Shown here in pieces: positions 9,500 through 17,036 of a stretch of DNA of 64,000 nucleotides. How positions within the stretch are numbered: the stretch's first letter is position 1; each line of letters starts with the position of its first letter. The DNA comes from Fabrea salina (taxonomy: Eukaryota; Ciliophora; Heterotrichea; Heterotrichida; Fabreidae), in NCBI GenBank assembly GCA_022984795.1, contig JALIHJ010000025.1:221653-285652 (forward strand), given 5' to 3'. The position numbers were made by a program, and so were the translations under genes. The notes under the pieces are model-generated. The model was not told the origin of the DNA, made no database searches, and worked only from the letters and a program-made list of their open reading frames with translations.

Positions 9500-10411
9500 T
9501 TAAGTCTCGGAGTCGCAGTTATAATATAAACAGTTGATGAATTCTTCATGAACGTTTTTGGCAAGGGCTTTCTTAATGATGTTCTTCCAGTTAAAGTTGT
9601 TAATGCCATCTTGACTCTGTGCATGCTTCGAGTTGTAAGGTTTCAACAACGACAAAATAGCACTTAGTTCGTCCATCCTCATCAACCTAGGACTGAAAAT
9701 CTCAAGAATAGCAAGCACCATCTTGTAAAAAAAGTTCCAACCGAACCTGAAAAAGTAGTCTAGCACTTGCTTCATGTCTTCAAGAGGAATCAAGCAAGAA
9801 AACAAAGTCAAACACCACTCGTTAGTAAACAGTCCTATTAAAATATTGTGCTCCAAGAAGTGCTTGTACAAGTTAGGCAACTGATCCATAGTTAAGTACT
9901 CCACCACGTGTGCGTGCTTATTAAGTCCAGGCAAGCCTGGAAGGTAGTTTTCCCTCAGTCCGTAGTCGTCCATCAAAGACACCAACAACCAAAAAGCATC
10001 TACTTCCGACGCATGCCACAAAAGTGCAGCTGCTAAGAAGTTAATCCCCTGCACGTACCCCACAGAGGAGTTGTACCATGCGTAAGCGTGCAGCACTCTG
10101 CGCAAAACTTGCTTGCCTGGCCCCTTGGAGAAGTAATTAACCTGGGGATGGGTCCTCGGAAGGTCTTTTTCTATCTGGACAGCTGTTTTGCGGTCCAGTG
10201 CAGTGTGAGCTTGTAAACTAAGCAGTTCTAAATAGTTCCTAAAACTCTCAGGGTGGAGTTCTGTAAGGTGAGCCCAAGAATGGGCCCAGGGGCACACAGA
10301 GTTCCTGCCCCTTTTGCACCTGCACTGAGGTCTGTGCTTCGAAAGGTCTACTTTTTCAAAACGCGGAGACTGGCCTTCAACTCTGATTAGTTCAATAGAG
10401 TTCCTAGACAT
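9500..10411 (-). CDS. TBC-domain Rab GTPase-activating protein
   Basis: 303 aa. The TBC domain fills most of the protein. The arginine-finger motif IEKDLPRTHP (Arg near 86) and the glutamine-finger motif YVQG (Gln near 121) are both present, so it should accelerate GTP hydrolysis on a Rab protein in membrane traffic. The N-terminal about 45 residues contain a C-x-C ... C cluster (QCRCKRGRNSVC) that may bind metal. No other domain is visible. The start codon is only nine bases from the start of the divergent Tctex-1 gene. The Rab substrate cannot be predicted. Confidence 0.92.
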   Translation of the reverse strand: MSRNSIELIRVEGQSPRFEKVDLSKHRPQCRCKRGRNSVCPWAHSWAHLTELHPESFRNYLELLSLQAHTALDRKTAVQIEKDLPRTHPQVNYFSKGPGKQVLRRVLHAYAWYNSSVGYVQGINFLAAALLWHASEVDAFWLLVSLMDDYGLRENYLPGLPGLNKHAHVVEYLTMDQLPNLYKHFLEHNILIGLFTNEWCLTLFSCLIPLEDMKQVLDYFFRFGWNFFYKMVLAILEIFSPRLMRMDELSAILSLLKPYNSKHAQSQDGINNFNWKNIIKKALAKNVHEEFINCLYYNCDSET

Positions 10412-10420
10412 TTACTTATA
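10412..10420. promoter_or_regulatory. Nine-base gap between two divergent start codons
   Basis: The sequence TTACTTATA is all that separates the ATG of the TBC gene (minus) from the ATG of the dynein light chain gene (plus). It contains a TATA-like word. Any further promoter for either gene must overlap the other's coding region, and both 5' UTRs must be very short or run into the neighbouring gene. Confidence 0.4.
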
Positions 10421-10750
10421 ATGAGTAAAAAATCTTTCACTGAAATCAAACAAGGAGGCGAAGAGTTAGTGTACAAACTAGTGGACGAGGCTCTTACTGC
10501 ACCTGAGTTCGACTTAGATAAAGTTGAGGAGATGTCTAACGTTCTTCCTCACAGAGCTGTTAAGGCACTTCAAGACTACGATGACAATTTCAAATACTGC
10601 ATTACTTGCATAATCACTAAAAAGAACCCTAACTACTTACACGTTAACTCTACTTGTTTGTGGAACCCCAAACTAGACGGCTTTCTTATTGTTCAGTGGG
10701 AAGACTCCAATATCCTCTGCATCATGAACATCTTTGCCTTAACGCTTTAA
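10421..10750 (+). CDS. Dynein light chain, Tctex-1 family
   Basis: 109 aa, the usual length for the Tctex-1/DYNLT family. The C-terminal half has the family pattern: FKYCITCIITKKN, then LHVNSTCLWN, then DGFLIVQWED and CIMNIFAL. These light chains dimerise and link dynein intermediate chains to cargo, or sit in axonemal dyneins, fitting a ciliated cell. The stop TAA is followed after only two bases (TA) by the ATG of the next same-strand gene. Confidence 0.92.
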   Translation: MSKKSFTEIKQGGEELVYKLVDEALTAPEFDLDKVEEMSNVLPHRAVKALQDYDDNFKYCITCIITKKNPNYLHVNSTCLWNPKLDGFLIVQWEDSNILCIMNIFALTL

Positions 10751-10752
10751 TA

Positions 10753-11805
10753 ATGGACTTATTTTTTTACACAAGCAGAGGAATACCTCCTTACATGCCT
10801 TCGCACGCATTCCCTTTAGTGCAGGTGTCTTTTCCCCACTTCTACAGTCACTCCCACCTGTGGGACCGAATTTCTCTTTCGGAGTTTGTTGGTTCTGAGG
10901 CCCAAACTTACTTGTCTGTAAAGGACATTCTGAACCCACACACTAGTGTAGTAGGGACTTCCAACTCTAACCAAGTAAGAATAGGAGTGCCTTCTAACAA
11001 AAACATATCTGTGCAGGACTACATGCGTTTTGTTAACTCAAGCAAAGTAAACTACGCTGTGAGCTTAGCTGAAGAAGCTCCTCTTTCAGCAGGGCACCAT
11101 AGAGCACGGAGGAGTTCTATTTTTGCTGTGGCTATGCTGGACCAGTGCCTGAAACTCAAGAACTCCAACACAAAGATACTAGGCAACATTCAGGGAGGAA
11201 GTGACTTAGCCATCAGAGGGAAGTGCGCTCGGGAAATGAAAAAAAGGGAAGTTGACGGGTTTGTGATAGGCGGACTGAGCGACCAAGACCATGGAACTAA
11301 GGTCAGGCGGTTAGTGGAGTCTGTTTGTTACGAACTCAAAGAAGACAGCAGAATGATAGTTTTGGGAGGAGTAGGCAGGCCTTTAGACGTAGTGCATGCT
11401 GCTAGCCAAGGAGTCACCCACTTTGAAGTTGCTTGGCCTTTTTTAAAAGCCAAAGAAGGCATTGCTTTGAACTTAGGACTTGAAAGTTTTGAAGATGAAG
11501 GTGAACTTGTTGACGAAGAGTTCTGGGAACCCGAACTGAACCTAAGTCACAAAAGGTTTGCTCAGGCCAAAGGTCCACTTGTTGAAGGCTGTGAGTGTTT
11601 TACCTGCACACACCACCACAGAGCTTACGTACACCACCTGCTTGGTTTGAACGAACTAAACGCACACACTCTACTTGCTGAACACAACACCTACTGTTAC
11701 CAAAAGTTAATAACTCTGCTTAACTCAGCAAAAGAAGAAGGCAACCTGAAAAAGGTTTACCCTGGGTTTGTTAAAAAATACTGCGAAATGAAAGTAAGTC
11801 ATTAA
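10753..11805 (+). CDS. QTRT2: Queuine tRNA-ribosyltransferase accessory subunit 2-like
   Basis: 350 aa from the ATG at 10753; a longer frame begins upstream but overlaps the previous gene and does not look like TGT sequence. Features of the tRNA-guanine transglycosylase fold include NIQGGSDLAIR, FVIGGL and a zinc site CECFTC followed by an NAHTLL...HN helix. QTRT1 and QTRT2 exchange guanine-34 of certain tRNAs for queuine. The strand VLGGVGRPLDVVHAASQGV matches the QTRT2 type, the non-catalytic partner, better than QTRT1. No QTRT1 gene is in the window. The next gene, an organellar LeuRS, starts three bases after the stop. Confidence 0.75.
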   Translation: MDLFFYTSRGIPPYMPSHAFPLVQVSFPHFYSHSHLWDRISLSEFVGSEAQTYLSVKDILNPHTSVVGTSNSNQVRIGVPSNKNISVQDYMRFVNSSKVNYAVSLAEEAPLSAGHHRARRSSIFAVAMLDQCLKLKNSNTKILGNIQGGSDLAIRGKCAREMKKREVDGFVIGGLSDQDHGTKVRRLVESVCYELKEDSRMIVLGGVGRPLDVVHAASQGVTHFEVAWPFLKAKEGIALNLGLESFEDEGELVDEEFWEPELNLSHKRFAQAKGPLVEGCECFTCTHHHRAYVHHLLGLNELNAHTLLAEHNTYCYQKLITLLNSAKEEGNLKKVYPGFVKKYCEMKVSH

Positions 11806-11808
11806 ATT

Positions 11809-13938
11809 ATGCTTAAAAGAATTTTTAGGTCTTATAACTCTCAGCAAGCGGAACAGAAGTGGCAGAGTTACTGGGCAACTAACTCTATTCGGAAAAGACA
11901 AGGACCTAAGTTTTACTGCTTGCCTATGTTTCCTTACCCCTCTGGACAGCTTCATATTGGGCATGTTCGAGTTTACGCCATCAGCGACGCAGCAGCTAAA
12001 TTTGAACACTTGCGCGGGAAAAGAGTTCTGCATCCTATAGGGTGGGACAGTTTTGGGCTGCCTGCAGAGAACGCAGCTAACGAAAAAGGAATTGACCCTG
12101 CGTCTTGGACTGAACAAAACATTGCCCAAATGAAGCTTCAGATCAAAAAACTAGGTTTTACTTTTGACTGGGACAAAGAAATATCCACTTGCTCTCAGGA
12201 GTATTATAAGTGGACCCAAGAAATATTTCTTAAGCTGAAAGAAGCTGGTTTGGCTTACAGAGGAAAGGGGTACATAAACTGGGACCCTGTGGACCAAACA
12301 GTGCTAGCAAACGAACAAGTGGACGAAGAAGGCAGGTCTTGGAGGTCAGGGGCTCTTGTAGAAAGGAAGACTATGAAGCAGTGGTTTTTCAGAATTACAG
12401 CTTACGCAGATGAGTTGCTGAAAGGACTAAGTGCCATAGACTGGCCTGTGCAAGTTAAGGAAATGCAAAGAGGGTGGATTGGTAAAAGCAAAGGGGTCAA
12501 AGTTTACTTTGCAGTAAAAGACACAAACTTAAGGATCCCTTGCTTCACAACTCGTCCAGAAACTATTTACGGAGTTACTTTTGTTGCAATAGCTCCTGAG
12601 CACTCTTTGGTGTCTTCTCTAAAGCTGTCTTCTGAAGAGGCTTTGCAAATCGAAGCTATGAAAACCAAACTAGAGTACCAGCGAAAGTTAGGCACGCAAG
12701 TAGTTCAGCTATCAACAGTAAAAGCAGTTCACCCTTTAACTGGAGAAACCTTGCCAGTGGTAGTGGCTGAGTACTGCTTAATGCATTATGGGACTGGGTG
12801 CGTTATGGGAGTTCCAGCAGAAGACTCCAGAGACTACAAAGTGGCCCGTCTTTGCCTTTTCCCTATAAAAAAGGTCATTAAGGAAGGTCTTTTAGTCGAA
12901 AGCGGCAAGTTCACAGGAACTGAAGCAAAGCCTGGGCCAATTGCTAACGAACTTAAAGAGAAAGGATGTGGGGAGGCCATGACTTGTTTCAGACTAAGGG
13001 ACTGGTTAGTTTCTAGACAGAGGTACTGGGGAGTGCCCATTCCAGTGATACACTGCAAAAACTGTGGTTTGGTTGAAGAAAAGAACTTACCTTTAAGTTT
13101 GCCTAGCAAAAACACAAAGCAAGACTGGTTAAACACGCACTGTCCTAAGTGTGGAGAAGTTTCCCAAAGAGAGGCTGACACCCTAGACACATTTGTTGAC
13201 TCAGCTTGGTACTACCTTAGGTACCCCGACAACTCTAACTCAAAGTCAATGTTTGACTTCCAAAAAGTTAGTTACTGGACTCCTGTTGACTTGTACATTG
13301 GAGGAACAGAACACGCAATAATGCACTTGCTCTACTCAAGGTTTATTCACAAGTTCCTTAGAGACAAAGGCTTAGTTGACCCAGAAGAGCCCTTTTCTAA
13401 ACTCTTGACCCAAGGGCTAGTTTTGGGGCCTACTTACAAACACAAAGGCAAGTACTTAACTAAAGAAGAAGCCTCTTGCTTGGAAGGAGTGACTGTTACT
13501 TACGAAAAGATGTCTAAGTCCAAAAAGAACGGAGTCAACCCTTTAGAAATCACAGAAGAGTGGGGAGCTGACGTTTTGAGGCTTGCAATACTTTTTGCGG
13601 CTCCCAGCGAGAAACAAATTGAATGGAACGAAAAGCTACTTAAAACTATGAAGCGGTGGCTCAACAAAGTAGAACAGATAGTTGAAAACGACTTGGAAGA
13701 AGGCGGGAACGTTTCTAAGTGGGTTAAAGGAGTCACTGGAAGCATGGAGAGACACAAGTTCCACGTGGTGATTGCAAGGCTTATGGAGCTAACTGAGGAG
13801 TTAAGAGCCAAACCACACGTTGCAGGAGTCAAGGCACTTCTGGTTACTTTGCACCCTTTTGCTCCTCACTTTAGCAGTGAAATGTTTTGGAAAAAGTTCC
13901 ACAAAGACATTAGGGACGAAACTTGGCCTCATAATTAA
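11809..13938 (+). CDS. LARS2: Leucyl-tRNA synthetase, bacterial/mitochondrial type
   Basis: 709 aa. The N terminus (MLKRIFRSYNSQQAEQKW) resembles a short mitochondrial presequence. Class Ia signatures are intact: the HIGH motif (PYPSGQLHIGHVR, about 43-55), the KMSKS loop (YEKMSKSKKNG, about 565), and an editing domain with TTRPETIYGVTF and GVPAEDSRD, whose Asp rejects mischarged amino acids. A zinc-like Cys pair set (CKNC, CPKC) sits near 413-446. The family is usually about 850-900 aa. This chain stops at the anticodon-domain motif HPFAPHFSSEMFW and so lacks the usual C-terminal extension. It charges mitochondrial tRNA-Leu. Confidence 0.95.
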   Translation: MLKRIFRSYNSQQAEQKWQSYWATNSIRKRQGPKFYCLPMFPYPSGQLHIGHVRVYAISDAAAKFEHLRGKRVLHPIGWDSFGLPAENAANEKGIDPASWTEQNIAQMKLQIKKLGFTFDWDKEISTCSQEYYKWTQEIFLKLKEAGLAYRGKGYINWDPVDQTVLANEQVDEEGRSWRSGALVERKTMKQWFFRITAYADELLKGLSAIDWPVQVKEMQRGWIGKSKGVKVYFAVKDTNLRIPCFTTRPETIYGVTFVAIAPEHSLVSSLKLSSEEALQIEAMKTKLEYQRKLGTQVVQLSTVKAVHPLTGETLPVVVAEYCLMHYGTGCVMGVPAEDSRDYKVARLCLFPIKKVIKEGLLVESGKFTGTEAKPGPIANELKEKGCGEAMTCFRLRDWLVSRQRYWGVPIPVIHCKNCGLVEEKNLPLSLPSKNTKQDWLNTHCPKCGEVSQREADTLDTFVDSAWYYLRYPDNSNSKSMFDFQKVSYWTPVDLYIGGTEHAIMHLLYSRFIHKFLRDKGLVDPEEPFSKLLTQGLVLGPTYKHKGKYLTKEEASCLEGVTVTYEKMSKSKKNGVNPLEITEEWGADVLRLAILFAAPSEKQIEWNEKLLKTMKRWLNKVEQIVENDLEEGGNVSKWVKGVTGSMERHKFHVVIARLMELTEELRAKPHVAGVKALLVTLHPFAPHFSSEMFWKKFHKDIRDETWPHN

Positions 13939-14104
13939 AAATGAATGACTATAGTTTGATGTTAAGAGTAGTGTCGGAGTTATGACCGAAAGCACAAACA
14001 CTGACTTATACACACAAAAGGATGAAAAAAGCTCTTCAGAGGCTCTGCTGAAGAGGAGGTCCTCTAGGCAGAGTCAGCATGATGAGGATTATGAGATCTG
14101 ATTA
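13939..14104. other. Intergenic gap with a foldable hairpin region
   Basis: 166 bp between convergent gene ends. At 14043-14073 the bases CTCTGC and GCAGAG pair around an inner stem AGAGG/CCTCT (14052-14065) with a four-base loop. An alternative perfect stem CTCTTCAG/CTGAAGAG (14032-14055) competes with it. An ATGATGA word and a CTGA word follow, but too close together for a standard C/D snoRNA. It may be a structured RNA or a 3'-end signal. Confidence 0.3.
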
Positions 14105-15175
14105 CTAAAATAAGTCTAGAAGGTCTTGGAAGTCTTGCTTTGTTTCTTCTTTCGACTCTTGAGCTAAGTTTGACTTTACAGAAGGCCCTGGAGTTTGTTG
14201 AGTAGGGTTGGACTTTACAGGTTCGGAGGAAATCTGTCCCCAGTCCAAGTCCATCAAAGGGTTGCTTTGAGGGCCAAAGTCCAAAAGCTCAGGTGCCTGG
14301 GAAGGTGCTTGGGAAGGTTCTTGTAGGGGTGCTTGTAAAAGTTCTTCTAAAGGGGGTTCTTGTGGTGCTTGTGAAGCTGCTTGGAAAGGATTTGGCTTCT
14401 GGCCTCTTTTCAGTTGCTGGTGCCTTTCAAGGGTAGTTTGGATCTGGTCTTTGTTAGTTATGCAGATACTTAGTAATTCCTCATCTTCCAGACTAGGAAT
14501 TAACTTCAGTAGTTTGGACTCCATGGCTTTGAGAGTTCCTATAAGTTCTAGAAGGGTTTCATTGTTAGCTTCGGAGGGACTAGAAGCGTCAATTATGTCA
14601 TTAGTAAGTTGTATGTTTTCTGTAACTACAGACAAGTCCTTTTTGAGTTTTTGCTTCCTGGTTTCAGGCAAGGTTTTTCCACTTGTTCTTTGAGGTTTTG
14701 GAGTTCCTTGGGGTTTGTGGAGTTGCTGGGGTTTCTGAGGTTGCTTGGGTTGCTGACTAGAATACCCCATTTCTTCTAGATTTTCATGGAGTTCCCTGAA
14801 TCCAGGCAGTATGTCATAGCTATCGCTAAACCTAGTTGCCCACTCGTTGACCATTTCGACGAGTTTAGCTTTTAGTTGAGAGTCGGTGTCTTTGCCTTTT
14901 ATGAGGTTTTCTAAAGTGCTTGTGAAGTACCGAGAAGAAACCTGGGTGTGGAAAGGCAAGTGGCAGTTGTTCATGCAGAAGTCAAGTAAGTTTGCTGTTA
15001 GGATTTGGATTTTAGGATTGCGGGAAATGATTCTTTTTTTAAAGTGCTTAATGGCTTCTTTGGGCGCGTCAGGCTTGGAGTTGATTAAGTCCGAAGCTGT
15101 TACGTTAAGTTGGAGGTCTGGCCGGATAAGTGTGTCAGAAGTGGCTTTTTCTATTGCAGTTTGAATAGACTTCAT
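14105..15175 (-). CDS. VHS-GAT clathrin adaptor (TOM1/GGA-like)
   Basis: 356 aa. The N-terminal about 140 residues are a VHS domain (IQTAIEKATSDTL ... FKKRIISRNPKIQILTANLLDFCM ... LVEMVNEWATRF). A helical GAT-like segment (about 180-265) would bind Arf or ubiquitin. The Gln/Pro-rich tail holds clathrin-box-like motifs: LLDFG, LMDLD and the terminal LLDLF. It is probably a Golgi or endosomal sorting adaptor acting on ubiquitinated cargo. No gamma-adaptin ear is present, so it is nearer to TOM1 than to GGA. The start codon lies 15 bases beyond the last D box of the snoRNA cluster, on the same strand, so the two may share a transcript or the promoter may lie in the snoRNA region. Confidence 0.85.
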   Translation of the reverse strand: MKSIQTAIEKATSDTLIRPDLQLNVTASDLINSKPDAPKEAIKHFKKRIISRNPKIQILTANLLDFCMNNCHLPFHTQVSSRYFTSTLENLIKGKDTDSQLKAKLVEMVNEWATRFSDSYDILPGFRELHENLEEMGYSSQQPKQPQKPQQLHKPQGTPKPQRTSGKTLPETRKQKLKKDLSVVTENIQLTNDIIDASSPSEANNETLLELIGTLKAMESKLLKLIPSLEDEELLSICITNKDQIQTTLERHQQLKRGQKPNPFQAASQAPQEPPLEELLQAPLQEPSQAPSQAPELLDFGPQSNPLMDLDWGQISSEPVKSNPTQQTPGPSVKSNLAQESKEETKQDFQDLLDLF

Positions 15176-15186
15176 TTTATTAGTTA

Positions 15187-15249
15187 ATTATCAGAGACTT
15201 AGTGGAATCATAACTCATTTTAGAGGTGTCATAAGACTCATCACTTTAG
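15187..15249 (-). ncRNA. Box C/D snoRNA candidate a (fifth of cluster)
   Basis: On the minus strand, box C GTGATGA (15244-15238) and box D CTGA (15194-15191) span 54 nt end to end. It shares the inner block GACACCTCTAA...TGAGTT with candidate b but differs before box D, so the two look like paralogues with different D guides. I did not recognise an rRNA target for either guide. Confidence 0.62.
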
Positions 15250-15254
15250 TGTAA

Positions 15255-15315
15255 ATGTTCAGCTAAAAGTAAAAATCACAACTCATTAGAGGTGTCAAAA
15301 GACTCATCAAAGTAA
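15255..15315 (-). ncRNA. Box C/D snoRNA candidate b (fourth of cluster)
   Basis: Box C is TTGATGA (15310-15304), one base off the usual RTGATGA, and box D is CTGA (15262-15259), 52 nt end to end. A GTGATTT word may be C'. The D box is followed 14 nt later by box C of candidate a. Shared D'-side sequence with a suggests duplication. No target recognised. Confidence 0.58.
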
Positions 15316-15320
15316 ACTAG

Positions 15321-15378
15321 TGGATCAGAAGTGTCTATCACCAGGATTCAGTCTGGGGCGACATAATCATCACGCTAT
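15321..15378 (-). ncRNA. Box C/D snoRNA candidate c (third of cluster)
   Basis: Box C is GTGATGA (15373-15367), D' CTGA (15351-15348), C' GTGATAG, and D CTGA (15328-15325): all four boxes in order within 49 nt. The guide before D' (TCGCCCCAG) can pair, with one G-U, to the conserved large-subunit rRNA segment CTGGGGCGG as I remember it. That match is short and should be treated as tentative. Confidence 0.65.
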
Positions 15379-15383
15379 GAAAG

Positions 15384-15449
15384 TAAGTCAGATAGGAGCG
15401 AAAGTTTGTTATCACTTTTCAAAGTGAACTATGTGACTCATCACGACAG
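15384..15449 (-). ncRNA. SNORD80/snR60-like box C/D snoRNA (second of cluster)
   Basis: Box C is GTGATGA (15444-15438) and box D CTGA (15391-15388), 57 nt end to end. The D guide CTTTCGCTCCTAT pairs 13 nt with conserved 25S/28S rRNA ATAGGGGCGAAAG (one G-U) and is, as I recall, identical to the guide of human SNORD80. The inner guide ACATAGTTCAC pairs with 28S GTGAACTATG, the other SNORD80/snR60 target. Two independent guides matching one known snoRNA make this a strong call. Predicted products are 2'-O-methyl G (yeast 25S G908 equivalent) and 2'-O-methyl A (A817 equivalent). Confidence 0.82.
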
Positions 15450-15454
15450 ATATA

Positions 15455-15515
15455 AAACTCAGCATTGCAGAACTCCATCAATGCTCAGAGCCCAGTGCGG
15501 TTTTCATCATATAAT
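15455..15515 (-). ncRNA. Box C/D snoRNA guiding 5.8S rRNA Gm75 (SNORD96-like; first of cluster)
   Basis: The boxes are C ATGATGA (15510-15504), D' CTGA (15488-15485), C' TGATGG and D CTGA (15462-15459), a complete set in 52 nt. The D guide GAGTTCTGCAAT is complementary to ATTGCAGAACTC; AATTGCAG is universal in 5.8S rRNA. By the box D plus 5 rule the methylated base is G75 in human numbering, the known SNORD96 site. The D' guide GCACTGGGC matches nine bases of the conserved 28S stretch CTGCCCAGTGC. A TATAA-like A/T tract lies just upstream, so the cluster may have its own start or be cut from an eL30 read-through transcript. Confidence 0.8.
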
Positions 15516-15555
15516 TATTATAAATTCTCTGCCATACTTTAGCCAAATGTGTTAG

Positions 15556-15888
15556 TTAAGAAGATGCGGTGGCAGTGAGGATGTCAGAGTCACCTACGTC
15601 AGTGATTGCGAGGGTAGAAACGGGGTGCATTTTTCTGCAAGCTCTACCTAACTCCATGTTGTTGCCTCCGTAGTGCACCACTTCAACTTTGCCGAGCATC
15701 GAGTAGTATTCGATTTCACTCTTCCTAATTGGGGGGCAGTTGTTTGAGATGAAGATCATTTTGGCTTTTCCTTGTCTGACGCTCTTAAGTGTGCTTTTTT
15801 GACCTAACTGTACGCGTCCACTCTTGATAACTAAAGCTAACTTGGAGTTTAGTGTTTCTCCTCCCTTCTTCTTTGCTTTCTTCACCAT
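15556..15888 (-). CDS. RPL30: 60S ribosomal protein eL30
   Basis: 110 aa, standard length. The L7Ae/L30e fold is clear: [17 protein letters not shown], then [20 protein letters not shown], then [17 protein letters not shown]. It is a cytosolic large-subunit protein that binds kink-turn RNA. The first Met gives the usual lysine-rich N terminus. It begins 91 bp from the divergent coiled-coil gene, and the snoRNA cluster lies 40 bp downstream on the same strand. Ribosomal-protein genes often host or neighbour snoRNAs, which supports co-expression here. Confidence 0.96.
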   Translation of the reverse strand: MVKKAKKKGGETLNSKLALVIKSGRVQLGQKSTLKSVRQGKAKMIFISNNCPPIRKSEIEYYSMLGKVEVVHYGGNNMELGRACRKMHPVSTLAITDVGDSDILTATASS

Positions 15889-15979
15889 TTATTTACATTC
15901 TGCCGACTGAGTCATTAGACAAGAACTAACTAACTCATATTTAAGTGTTAACAGCTGTCCTTCAAATATTAACAAATTA

Positions 15980-16981
15980 ATGTCCGGAAACTCAGGACTC
16001 CCTCCTCTCGTCAAGAGAAGAAACACAAAAACTCCGGACACTTTGAATCTCCCGGACCAAGTCACTACCTGCACTGAAGAAAACCTAGACTTTTGTGGAG
16101 CTTTAGATAAGCTGCTCAGGGACTCCCAGTTTGAACTTGACTTTCTGTTTAAAAACAAAAGCTTTGAAACGAGTCAAAAAACACTTATTGACTACAAAAA
16201 AGAAATTCAAAAGAAAAAGAAACTACTTAGTTTTTATGAACACTTAATCAACCAGAAGATCCAAGTTCCTGCTGAAAAGCCAAAGTTAACCAGACTGCAA
16301 TTAGAAGAACAAAACAAAAAACTCATCCGAGAAAAAGAACAACTCCAAGCTGAGTTAAACACCTACAAACAAAAACCCAAACCCAAATCCAGCACTTTTA
16401 AAGCTTACAAAAAAATACTTTTGGAAGAGGAGCACCCTTTCGACTCTCAAAAGTACCAAGGAAAACTTAAAACTCACTTTTTCCACGGCAAAAAACAAGT
16501 CAGCACTCTTAAAGAAAGCCTTAAAGCAACCCTGAACGCCCAGTTCTCAGAACTCACTCTGAAGTACGGCGAACGCGTTATAGACCACATCCAGAAAAAC
16601 AGACTTAAGTGGGACCCCCTGTACAAAACCAGTTTGAACTCAGTCAAGAAAGTAACTAAAGAAATGTTTGCCAGGGAAATTATTAAGCCTGAAGAACTAT
16701 TTTTAGACATCTCACACGAAGGTCCCCCAGAAAAACCCTCGCGACTCTTAACTCGCCGAAACTCTTTAAGACTTATAAACGATTCCTTCACTGAAACACA
16801 AAGCAGCTCTACTAGGACACTTGTGAAACCCAAGTCTTTTGAAGAAGAAGTAACTCCTGTGTTTGGGAAGCACAAGTCCTTCAAAGCTTTTGGGGCCAAG
16901 CTCCAGGAAAGTCCTTCTTTCTTCAGAGAAGCACCTACTACCAGTAGAACTTCTAACCGCCTCCGCTTAGGCTTATTTTAA
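15980..16981 (+). CDS. Coiled-coil protein of unknown function
   Basis: 333 aa, not recognised. The N terminus is Pro- and basic-rich. Residues about 60-135 are strongly charged and helical with a coiled-coil look (KKEIQKKKKLLSFYEHLINQ, then LQLEEQNKKLIREKEQLQAEL). The C-terminal third has many Ser/Thr beside Arg and Lys, as in phosphorylated cytoskeletal or basal-body proteins. No membrane segment or known domain is visible. The frame is clean, uses the codon style of its neighbours and starts right after an A/T tract, so it is a real gene. Confidence 0.75.
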   Translation: MSGNSGLPPLVKRRNTKTPDTLNLPDQVTTCTEENLDFCGALDKLLRDSQFELDFLFKNKSFETSQKTLIDYKKEIQKKKKLLSFYEHLINQKIQVPAEKPKLTRLQLEEQNKKLIREKEQLQAELNTYKQKPKPKSSTFKAYKKILLEEEHPFDSQKYQGKLKTHFFHGKKQVSTLKESLKATLNAQFSELTLKYGERVIDHIQKNRLKWDPLYKTSLNSVKKVTKEMFAREIIKPEELFLDISHEGPPEKPSRLLTRRNSLRLINDSFTETQSSSTRTLVKPKSFEEEVTPVFGKHKSFKAFGAKLQESPSFFREAPTTSRTSNRLRLGLF

Positions 16982-17036
16982 TAATACTAAAATGGATAGT
17001 TTTTCTTAGTGCTTAGAAACAAATCAAATATTAAAT

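Noticed and set aside
10654-10752. N-terminal extension of the QTRT2-like protein
   Set aside because: It overlaps the Tctex-1 coding region in another frame and has no similarity to the family.
14070-14104. ATGATGA and CTGA as a C/D snoRNA
   Set aside because: The two boxes are only about 14 nt apart, too close for a C/D unit, and no upstream partner box is convincing.
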